A DNA stretch of 64,000 nt from contig OY744466.1 in assembly GCA_963556145.1 (NCBI GenBank), forward strand, positions 2,666,001 through 2,730,000, in the 5' to 3' direction. Of the stretch, positions 55,863 to 64,000 are shown piece by piece. Source of the stretch: Hygrocybe punicea (lineage: Eukaryota; Basidiomycota; Agaricomycetes; Agaricales; Hygrophoraceae). The first letter of the stretch is position 1. Every line of letters starts with the position of its first letter. The translations under genes and the position numbers were made by a program. Under the pieces are notes generated by a model. The model did not search any database. It saw nothing but the letters and a program-made list of their open reading frames with translations, and was not told the origin of the DNA.

Positions 55863-57344
55863 GATTAAATGGCCAAATTATTACAGTATGGCTACAATGA
55901 GGGCAATAGAGGACAGTAATGAGAGGTGGTGGTGAGATGTGAATGATAAGTCAGTCAATGAAGTTCCATGGAAGGATTGGAGAGGGGGAATGAGCAGAAG
56001 GGAGAGAGAAGGGGTAGAATGCATGGGGGCAGCAGTGGGGAGGGTCACAAATTGGTGCAGGGACTATAGGGGCACTGAAAGGACGCTGGGAGGGTGCTGG
56101 ACAGGGAGTTGGATGGCTGGGAGAAGCAGGTGACACCTGGGTGAGTACCCATGACCAATTCAGATCCAGGACAGCTAATAAAACAGAAAACTCACCTAGT
56201 ATAGCAGGAGGTGGGTGCACCACATCCCCTGCTGCCCTCAGAAACCCTCCATGGCGCTCCAAAGCAGCCGGAATGTGCCCCTGTTGCTGGGGTTGCTGGT
56301 GACACTATTGCTAGACATCGGTGACCTTTTGGAGGCCAAAAAGTTTCCTGGAGAGAGTTAGGGGACAGTAGAGGAGGATGGAAAAGTTGTAGAGCAGTAG
56401 GGACAGCAGGGAGCTGGCAGTGCTGTCCGAAGTTGAGGGAGATGAGGCCGTTGAGCCACAGAAGGTTTTGGATTCACCTGAGCTCGAATGCTCTCACTTT
56501 GGATTCTGAACTCCGCTCAAATTTCAGCCACAACTCCGGACCACCCTCACTTGTTTGCATTCTAGAAACTCAGATATTATGTTCCCCAGGTGCATTATGT
56601 GGACAAAAGTATAACATACATGCTATAGAATATGGCTAGAAATTACCACATTTTACATTGCAGTATTACACTAGTTATTGAATCTATACTCATTTTCCTT
56701 GCACAAAATAGCTCACAGGTAGTCCAAATTATGCCATATCCACTCCATAATTTTTTTCCAGCAGGACAGTGTCCATCACATACTCCTTGTCTATTTTCAT
56801 GAGAATCCATAATGTGTGAAAGTTAATAAAGGCTCTGAATTCCGAAATGAAACCAGTTAAAAGGGATTTTGAACTCAGTTACTATATTTGGACACATTTT
56901 TCCCTCAGTCCCTGAGATGAATGAATCACCTCAATGGCTGAAAACCGGGTTTATAAGAACAAGTTTTCCATAAATGGAAGAACTCGTAACACTAGCCTGG
57001 ACCATCTCAGTTGGGCCAGGATATATCTCAGCCTGATTCAGCTATCCCCAAGTGAGTTGGGCAATCTCATTTTCAGGCATCCCAAGTCAGTTGGTAATAT
57101 TGTGCTGAATGCCCTGACACATAATGCAGATTATGGCACTAACAAATATTCTAAACTTGGTCAACATGGTAGATTGATTAAAGCTCAAATGGATGCCACT
57201 GAAAACATGGTCAGAAACATTGGTTGGCTTGATCCATGTCCAGATGGTTCAATTACAGTAAATTCTGCTCCCCTTGAAGTTGAAATAAATCAACCTGGTA
57301 GTCAATGGAAACAACTTGTTCAAGAACAGAGACAAGAAATACTA
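55863..57344 (+). repeat. Left arm of inverted duplication
   Basis: Reverse-complement copy of 62,519-64,000, nearly identical; one substitution was noticed (56,151 A versus the reverse complement of 63,712 C). It contains a Helitron-type 5' terminus (ending GAACTCGTAA at 56,987) and the first part of the Helitron 2 ORF (from ATG 56,934), cut off at 57,344. Confidence 0.9.
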
Positions 57345-57401
57345 CATGAATGGGAATGGATATGAAGAGGATTCGGGTCCAGACGGCCCGGAGCCTCTAC
57401 A
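57345..57401. repeat. LTR tail fragment
   Basis: ATGAATGGGAATGGATATGA through GGAGCCTCTACA matches the last bases of the LTR family seen at 8,936-9,557. It abuts the truncated Helitron duplicate. Confidence 0.75.
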
Positions 57402-58348
57402 CCGGACAAAGAGCAACACCACAAAAAAAGTAGTTCCTACAATTCGTTTGCTGTGCTCACAAGCCTTGCGGATACAATATGGGGCAACACACTGGACCGC
57501 ATGAATGGGAGGTCAGCATACCTCCCACCACCCCTACAAGGCTACCGGATGCTGAGATGACCACCCAGCAACACCCAATGGCACCCAAACTTGACATCGA
57601 TGGCGTAGCGAACCACATCCGAGAGAAACACAGATGCAGGGGCCGCTGAGACAGAGAACGCCAGGAAGTGGGTAAACAACCCGCAACACCAATCTTCACT
57701 GTGCGAGATAGCACACCACGCAACGATGACGACATAGGCGATGCACAACTGGAAATTGAGCTAGATACAGGCCATTCCATCTTCACCACAAAAACCAACC
57801 CCTTTAAGCTGGAGTGAGTCGACACCATACTGAACAAAGTTGCAATAGGGCCCGACATCTCATTGGAACAGCGAACACGCATGCAAAATTTGCTGCGTGA
57901 ATACGCCGACTGCTTCACATTATCAGTAAGTGAGGTCAACATAGTACCAGGAGCCAAACACCGCATACACGTACCCCCCGATGCAATGTTTCCCAAACGC
58001 ATACCCCGGCAGAGGCAGTTTACGGCTGCGCAATGCGAGTTCCTTAGTAAAACCATTGACGAACTGTTAGAGGCCAACATAATAGAACCCATTCAGCCTG
58101 AGGACGTCAAATGTGCCTCACCAATCGCCTTGGGTCACAAAACATATGACAATCCTGGCCTGCCAATAGAGGAACTCTTGCATTGCATCAACGACAAGTG
58201 CATCGCCCATGGCTTTCCCCCTGACACCGGCCACACCGGAAATGGAACCACCACAACCCACAAAGTGGCAGTTCTGCCAAAATTACAACGGGTTAAACAG
58301 GGTCATGCAGGTCTTCCCGATGCCCCAAGGCGACATCAGAATGAAACT
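57402..58348 (+). pseudogene. Ty3/Gypsy pol fragment: start of reverse transcriptase
   Basis: Plus-strand frames give TRMQNLLREYADCFTLS, VPGAKHRIHVPPDAMFPKRI, RQFTAAQCEFLSKTIDELLEAN, IEPIQPEDVKCASPIALGHK and, in another frame, KWQFCQNYNGLNRVMQ and FPMPQGDIRMK. These are the N-terminal and finger regions of a Gypsy reverse transcriptase. At least one frame change lies near 58,220. The fragment ends exactly at 58,348, where a Helitron-type terminus begins. Confidence 0.75.
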
Positions 58349-59177
58349 TGTTTAGTGGGCCAGTGCTGCGCATGGCATGAACAAGTTCTTTCTTTCCCCT
58401 CCTCACTTTCATCATAGCAACCTCTCACCATGGCAATATAAAAAGTAGAAAAAATAAAACTGCATAGCATGTGTCGACCTCCTCTCCCACTGTCATGTCT
58501 TCTTTGCTTCAGTATGCAATATTCTCAGCCAACAAAAGAGCAACACGTCAACTGTCAAATACAACTGCCTTTAAACAGTATGATAACAATTGACTTACAT
58601 TTGCTCAACCCTACTTCTCCATAACCTTGCTGCACAACAGATGATAACATGAAGATGGCTGTGCTTGAGTGGGCCAATGTTGCATATGGCATAAACAAAA
58701 TCTTGTTTCTGTCATTGGATTTTTATTTGTATGATTATTACAAACATTGATAAGTGATTTTGCTTGAAATATATAATTAGCATATAATATATACAGAGAT
58801 ATCACATTGAATTATATGTTTTAAGTAAAAATATCATTATATCATCTGAGTTATACTAATTTCTACTTATATGGCTGATATTTCTATATATAGTAATAGT
58901 GGTCACATGTGACTATGACTCCTGTGATCACCTCAAAATTTAGCATATACAGTGTAAAATTGCCTTATATGATTAGACTGGTCACATGTGACTGTCACCA
59001 TTATGATCAGCAAAAAATTTGCTATATAATATCAAAATTTGCTTTATATGGTTAGACTAGTCACATGTGACTGTCACACCTGACCTGAAATGATAATATT
59101 AGTCAGCAGTTCAATTTTCAGCTGATTCTGATAAGAATTGAGACCAGTATGAATATTTTGAATATAATTGGAAGGTA
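58349..59177 (-). mobile_element. Short Helitron-type element, copy 3 (5'-truncated by Helitron 2)
   Basis: Minus orientation. Its 3' end CTTGTTTAGTGGGCC (plus strand) follows ATGAAA of the Gypsy fragment at 58,349. The body matches copies 1 and 2, including GTCACATGTGAC at 58,912, 58,981 and 59,060. It stops at GGAAGGTAA (59,177), where the 3' terminus of Helitron 2 starts; in copies 1 and 2 the next bases are TGTGTC, so Helitron 2 inserted between A and T. Confidence 0.8.
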
Positions 59178-59635
59178 ACTTGTTTAGTGGGCCAGTGCTG
59201 TGCATGGCATGAACGAGTTCTTTTTTCCCCCTCCTCACTTCTTTACTGAATAAAGCAATAAGATTAAATTACATAAAGCATGTTACACATGGCATAAGAT
59301 ACATAGCATGTGTTGCATATTGCATATTGATCTAATAAGCCCACCTCCCACCTCTGCAACATATAAATTAGCATAAAATAAATCTACATAGAGTGTCTTG
59401 AGTCTTCATCAACCTCCTCTCTACCTATCATCTCCCCTGTGTTGCACCATCATGCAACACTCTCAGCCATGAAGCAATTGCTCAGGGAGTAACAGGTCAA
59501 CTGCCAAACACAACTGCCCCCCAAACAGTGTGGTGACAATTAACTCACATTTGCTCAACCCTACTTCTCCATGACCTTGAATGCCACACAACAGATTACC
59601 ACATGAAGAAAGCCATGCTTGACCTCAAGGAGTGC
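59178..59635. other. 3' non-coding region of Helitron 2
   Basis: Shares segments with the short non-autonomous elements (GGCATGAACGAGTTCTTTTT, and the part ending CTCAACCCTACTTCTCCAT). This suggests the short elements derive from this family. Confidence 0.5.
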
Positions 59636-62600
59636 TCAAAGACTCTGAGCATAAATAGCTAGTACAAGGTTTCTCTTTTTACAGTGTCTGACATTATGGT
59701 CTGAAAGTTGTGTAAGGTCAGTATCTCTGGAACAAGAGTTGCCTGTAATCATTCCATCATGATACCATACTTGTTTCTGTGCAGTAATAATACGTGATGT
59801 GAAATGATATTGACCATGATATACAATGCCTCTAAGTTCTAATGTCTTTGTGTCAGTCTCTGAAACAAATTCTAATCTATGACTGGTTTCAATGTTTTTA
59901 AATGGATACTCTAGAATAAGAATATGTGGTGCTTCATTATAAAATACAAGTTGTTTCATTCTGCTGTTGCAATCAGGACATCTTCGATTGGTTTTTTGTG
60001 ACAAGGTATCAACCCACTTCATGGTAGACTCTTTAATGGTGTCATCAGCATGTAACACATAGCCTAGTCTGTCATCAATGGGTTCTTCTGCAAAGTCACA
60101 TTGAAAACATTCATGTTGAGAAGAGGCTACAATGTCATTGACTTTAAACAACTCCATAGCCAGATTGGCAACACTGATGCCCACAGTGCCTCTAGGAAAG
60201 TCTGTAGGATTCATGTTATGCAGTGTAGTCCTAAGATGATCTCTTAGTTGTTCAAATGTTACATTTTTGTGCAACACCTTGGAAAAACCATGAGACAATG
60301 TGGTCAAATGATCATTCATGCTTCTGAATACTGTAGACCACTCTGTATGATTGTCTTTCCACAGATTAAACATAATCACCAACAATGAGTCATATGCACA
60401 GCTGTAGTCATTTCTATCCCAGATCAGTCCCACTGGAGAGTTGATGACCTGTTGCTTGCTTGTTGATCCTTTGTTGACATGGTCTTTGGTGATCTGAAGC
60501 CTTTTAGCTGCTGGTTCATTGTTTATGTCAAGTGAATGTTTGTGGGTTGAAGCAATAGCAACTGAGCCTTTTGCTGGAACAAATGAAGTCGCAACTACAG
60601 CTGATTTCTGTTTGCCTTTTCCTTTTTCAACCAATTGCCATGGGCTGTCAGGGATTCTATGAGCCAATAGTAGTGGATCAGTTGGTGACCATTTAATAGC
60701 AGTATCAGTTTTGGCAGGAACATAGTGAATTCCCTTCCACTGCTGAAAATTTCGAAGCATAACAGAGCGTGTACCAGCATCAATGTGGTCAGGTAAAGCG
60801 CCTTCATATCTGATCCTGGTAATCTCATCAAGCAATGCTAGTTCTCTAAATTCTTGTCTAAGATATCCAGAACAACCTCTAGTGATTACTTTGGTGTCAA
60901 AGCCTTGAATTATTACAGTTCCAGCAGCAGAAGCACTTCTAGACAATGAAGAATAATATGACATGTGGTTGAAGCAACTGTTTAAATGCACAAAATTGAA
61001 TGGACGTGTTTTTCCTTGAGCAGCATGAGCAGTCATTGCAAAGTTAGGTAGCACCCAGACTTGTTGTCTCTCAATGGATTCCTTCAGGTCACTGGGAAAT
61101 AGACACTGAATTGTCTTGGTGTTTTTTACAATAGGCACTACATTGTCAGGCAGTCCTGGTATCTGCACCAGCTTTGGAGGTTTGTCCAGTTCAACAAATA
61201 AAGTGTCAAGTATTCTTTTGCCATGACTGGCTTTCATTGACTGCCATCCAACAACAAATCCTTCTTGTCCTTTTGTAATGCAGAGTTCAGTGGCATCATT
61301 ATTGCGAAGCATCACAGGCATTCCAAGACACAATGAGAGTTTTCCAGCAAAGTTATCAGTTGCAGCATGTCGCACTTTCCATATCTCTCTTTGTGTATCA
61401 AAGTCTATGTCACTGGATTGATGTATAGCTTTTGATTGGGACTTGCTTCTCACAGAATCCTTGTGTTTTCCCCATTTATCAATAGAATAGAAGTTGGTCA
61501 AGTTTTGGTTGGTGTCAGAAGCAAATCTGTCACATCCAAGAAGATTGATTTGATCCTTTTGTGAGTGAATGCCACATATGATAGGAACATTTCTAAAATT
61601 CTTGGAGGCAACATTGGGCTGGTCTGGATGCTTGCCTGCAATTCTCGTTCTCAAAAATTGAATGTCCTGTACAGTACATTTGCCATAGCGCATGTTGACA
61701 AGGGCAGTTCTGAACAATGCATCCTCAGTTGTTTGTGTCCTCTGTCTCATGTTTTCTCTGAGAATCACCACTGTGGTCACTTGATGCCAGAGTGCTTTTC
61801 CAATTGCAGTTTCCTGAGAGTGTGTTGTCAAGGCTGATGTGATCTGAGTGCCAACTGTTCCACTATACAATGGTGCACCTCCAACTGGTGGTAACTGAGC
61901 AAAGTCTCCAGCAAATATCATGCTAATTCCACCAAATGGCATGTCATGTATGTTTAAAGCCTTAGCCAGTCTAGCACTGATTTTGTAGAGATCATGACAA
62001 GACAGCATTGAGACTTCATCAATGAAAATGTAGTCAACTCCTTCTAATCTACCTTTGAGCTGAGCAATGCTCATTGCTTCATTTCTGTTTGACATGTTTG
62101 GATTGATGCTTAGGAAGTAGTGATAAGTTGAACCATTTTGGAGAGCTGCAGATGTGCCAGTAGGACCAAGAATAACAAATCTGTGAAACTCTTGTGTAAT
62201 GTCAAAGAAATCAACAACTGCTTTGATGACCTGTGATTTTCCTGTCCCAGCCATTCCAGCAATATTCATTTTCAACTGGTCACTGCTAGGTGAGGAAGCA
62301 TGATTTGCAATAATCCTAAAGGCTCTTTTTTGCTCAGTGTTCAGGCTGAATTTTCTAACTGTAGCATCAATTAGATGTTGTCTCTGTGCATTTTCAGCTC
62401 TGAAAGTTTGCATCAAGTATGACTGGTCCACAATCATCACATCATTTTCATTTGGATCAGTATATGTTTTGTGTGCAGTAGACTTTGAGTTTGCAGGAAT
62501 ATGTTGATTGCGCTCATCTAGTATTTCTTGTCTCTGTTCTTGAACAAGTTGTTTCCATTGACTACCAGGTTGATTTATTTCAACTTCAAGGGGAGCAGAA

Positions 62601-62875
62601 TTTACTGTAATTGAACCATCTGGACATGGATCAAGCCAACCAATGTTTCTGACCATGTTTTCAGTGGCATCCATTTGAGCTTTAATCAATCTACCATGTT
62701 GACCAAGTTTAGAATATTTGTTAGTGCCATAATCTGCATTATGTGTCAGGGCATTCAGCACAATATTACCAACTGACTTGGGATGCCTGAAAATGAGATT
62801 GCCCAACTCACTTGGGGATAGCTGAATCAGGCTGAGATATATCCTGGCCCAACTGAGATGGTCCAGGCTAGTGTT
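59178..62875 (-). mobile_element. Helitron 2, Rep-less
   Basis: Minus orientation. Its 3' terminus at 59,178 reads, reverse-complemented, GCCATGCACAGCACTGGC (hairpin), then CCACTAAACAAG and host T. It carries the helicase plus protease-like region intact. Everything upstream (Rep, zinc finger) is missing, replaced at 62,876 by the 5' end of another Helitron-type element. Confidence 0.75.
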
Positions 62876-62929
62876 ACGAGTTCTTCCATTTATGGAAAAC
62901 TTGTTCTTATAAACCCGGTTTTCAGCCAT
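59636..62929 (-). CDS. Helitron 2 helicase with C-terminal cysteine-protease-like domain
   Basis: One uninterrupted frame of 1,097 residues. The first 18 codons (MAENRVYKNKF...) lie in the terminus of the neighbouring element; helicase-type sequence follows. Residues about 68-90 match the linker DYGTNKYSKLG. Walker A is GMAGTGKSQ (about 229-237), then LGPTGTSAALQNGSTYH, Walker B YIFIDEVSML and FAGDFAQLPPVGG, RENMRQRTQ, GMPVMLRNNDATEL and AMTAHAAQGKTRPF. This is the Pif1-like helicase order. After residue about 830 come DYSCAYDSLLV, two CX2C pairs (CFQCDF, CPDCNS), GQYHFTSR and VWYHDG. These are the candidate Cys, His and Asp of a papain-fold peptidase resembling ubiquitin proteases. It would unwind DNA; transposition would need Rep supplied in trans. 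Expression is unknown. Confidence 0.75.
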   Translation of the reverse strand: MAENRVYKNKFSINGRTRNTSLDHLSWARIYLSLIQLSPSELGNLIFRHPKSVGNIVLNALTHNADYGTNKYSKLGQHGRLIKAQMDATENMVRNIGWLDPCPDGSITVNSAPLEVEINQPGSQWKQLVQEQRQEILDERNQHIPANSKSTAHKTYTDPNENDVMIVDQSYLMQTFRAENAQRQHLIDATVRKFSLNTEQKRAFRIIANHASSPSSDQLKMNIAGMAGTGKSQVIKAVVDFFDITQEFHRFVILGPTGTSAALQNGSTYHYFLSINPNMSNRNEAMSIAQLKGRLEGVDYIFIDEVSMLSCHDLYKISARLAKALNIHDMPFGGISMIFAGDFAQLPPVGGAPLYSGTVGTQITSALTTHSQETAIGKALWHQVTTVVILRENMRQRTQTTEDALFRTALVNMRYGKCTVQDIQFLRTRIAGKHPDQPNVASKNFRNVPIICGIHSQKDQINLLGCDRFASDTNQNLTNFYSIDKWGKHKDSVRSKSQSKAIHQSSDIDFDTQREIWKVRHAATDNFAGKLSLCLGMPVMLRNNDATELCITKGQEGFVVGWQSMKASHGKRILDTLFVELDKPPKLVQIPGLPDNVVPIVKNTKTIQCLFPSDLKESIERQQVWVLPNFAMTAHAAQGKTRPFNFVHLNSCFNHMSYYSSLSRSASAAGTVIIQGFDTKVITRGCSGYLRQEFRELALLDEITRIRYEGALPDHIDAGTRSVMLRNFQQWKGIHYVPAKTDTAIKWSPTDPLLLAHRIPDSPWQLVEKGKGKQKSAVVATSFVPAKGSVAIASTHKHSLDINNEPAAKRLQITKDHVNKGSTSKQQVINSPVGLIWDRNDYSCAYDSLLVIMFNLWKDNHTEWSTVFRSMNDHLTTLSHGFSKVLHKNVTFEQLRDHLRTTLHNMNPTDFPRGTVGISVANLAMELFKVNDIVASSQHECFQCDFAEEPIDDRLGYVLHADDTIKESTMKWVDTLSQKTNRRCPDCNSRMKQLVFYNEAPHILILEYPFKNIETSHRLEFVSETDTKTLELRGIVYHGQYHFTSRIITAQKQVWYHDGMITGNSCSRDTDLTQLSDHNVRHCKKRNLVLAIYAQSL

Positions 62930-64000
62930 TGAGGTGATTCATTCATCTCAGGGACTGAGGGAAAAATGTGTCCAAATATAGTAACTGAGTTCAAAATCCC
63001 TTTTAACTGGTTTCATTTCGGAATTCAGAGCCTTTATTAACTTTCACACATTATGGATTCTCATGAAAATAGACAAGGAGTATGTGATGGACACTGTCCT
63101 GCTGGAAAAAAATTATGGAGTGGATATGGCATAATTTGGACTACCTGTGAGCTATTTTGTGCAAGGAAAATGAGTATAGATTCAATAACTAGTGTAATAC
63201 TGCAATGTAAAATGTGGTAATTTCTAGCCATATTCTATAGCATGTATGTTATACTTTTGTCCACATAATGCACCTGGGGAACATAATATCTGAGTTTCTA
63301 GAATGCAAACAAGTGAGGGTGGTCCGGAGTTGTGGCTGAAATTTGAGCGGAGTTCAGAATCCAAAGTGAGAGCATTCGAGCTCAGGTGAATCCAAAACCT
63401 TCTGTGGCTCAACGGCCTCATCTCCCTCAACTTCGGACAGCACTGCCAGCTCCCTGCTGTCCCTACTGCTCTACAACTTTTCCATCCTCCTCTACTGTCC
63501 CCTAACTCTCTCCAGGAAACTTTTTGGCCTCCAAAAGGTCACCGATGTCTAGCAATAGTGTCACCAGCAACCCCAGCAACAGGGGCACATTCCGGCTGCT
63601 TTGGAGCGCCATGGAGGGTTTCTGAGGGCAGCAGGGGATGTGGTGCACCCACCTCCTGCTATACTAGGTGAGTTTTCTGTTTTATTAGCTGTCCTGGATC
63701 TGAATTGGCCATGGGTACTCACCCAGGTGTCACCTGCTTCTCCCAGCCATCCAACTCCCTGTCCAGCACCCTCCCAGCGTCCTTTCAGTGCCCCTATAGT
63801 CCCTGCACCAATTTGTGACCCTCCCCACTGCTGCCCCCATGCATTCTACCCCTTCTCTCTCCCTTCTGCTCATTCCCCCTCTCCAATCCTTCCATGGAAC
63901 TTCATTGACTGACTTATCATTCACATCTCACCACCACCTCTCATTACTGTCCTCTATTGCCCTCATTGTAGCCATACTGTAATAATTTGGCCATTTAATC
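62519..64000 (-). repeat. Right arm of inverted duplication (runs off window)
   Basis: Matches 55,863-57,344 in inverted orientation right up to the last base of the window, so the duplication probably continues outside. Confidence 0.9.
62876..64000 (+). mobile_element. Helitron-type element with distinct interior, incomplete
   Basis: Begins TTACGAGTTCTTCCATTTAT, which forms a terminal hairpin-like structure as in copies 1 and 2 (TTACGAGTTCTTTTAATTTA), but the interior is different. The other end is beyond the window. Short ORFs at 63,601-63,912 and 63,730-63,924 overlap on opposite strands; neither has a recognisable domain. Confidence 0.5.

Noticed and set aside
56934..57365. 143-codon ORF starting MAENRVYKNKF
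   Set aside because: Truncated duplicate of the Helitron 2 ORF start in the inverted arm, not a separate gene.
42911..59177. Regular 79-bp spaced palindromes as a CRISPR-like array
   Set aside because: Only three units per copy, spacers are themselves related, and the genome is eukaryotic; they are internal repeats of a transposon.

Overview
The window looks like nuclear DNA of a filamentous basidiomycete, most likely an Agaricomycete. The protein-coding genes carry many short GT-AG introns of about 45-65 bp. Conserved eukaryotic single-copy genes sit 60-100 bp apart. The surrounding sequence is packed with DNA transposons, Helitrons and broken Ty3/Gypsy pieces. No rRNA, tRNA or CRISPR array was recognised.

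Layout. (1) 1-15,650 is accessory DNA. It holds low-complexity tracts, a 34-bp minisatellite, a truncated and a nearly complete copy of an LTR element (8,936-13,915), a relic gene split by a hAT-like element (6,435-7,946), a small zinc-knuckle gene and a further LTR. The LTR element carries a gag-like ORF on one strand and a three-exon Zn2Cys6-type gene on the other. (2) 15,653-22,600 is a set of nested transposons. An old foldback arm was split by a 6.6-kb TIR element. That element holds a mariner-type element with two genes, itself split by a 753-bp palindromic element, plus sorbitol-dehydrogenase-like exon fragments and a second hAT-like element. (3) 22,721-39,662 is an island of six conserved genes: NAA30 (NatC acetyltransferase), a SET-domain lysine methyltransferase, an M28 aminopeptidase, RFT1, FIG4 and a HEATR5/LAA1-type protein. 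They have very short intergenic distances and two divergent promoters of about 100 bp. (4) 40,081-64,000 is dominated by two Helitrons on the minus strand and their short derivatives. Helitron 1 (40,916 to at least 51,132, possibly 53,510) is broken by frameshifts and three insertions. Helitron 2 (59,178-62,875) keeps an intact helicase plus cysteine-protease-like ORF but has lost Rep. Gypsy pol fragments, a 78-bp coding repeat, a 151-bp GC-rich minisatellite and an almost identical inverted duplication of at least 1.48 kb lie between or around them.

The cellular genes serve unrelated housekeeping jobs: N-terminal acetylation, protein methylation, peptide trimming, N-glycan precursor flipping, PI(3,5)P2 turnover and AP-1 trafficking. 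I see no pathway cluster. The most unusual material is mobile. It includes a Helitron family with TTAC...CAAG ends inserting at A/T, a three-member hAT-like family with exact 8-bp target duplications, a mariner with a second spliced gene, and a gag-only LTR element carrying an antisense Zn-cluster gene. Splice sites were placed by eye using GT-AG borders, reading-frame continuity and family similarity. Product names rest on motif recognition, not on a database search.
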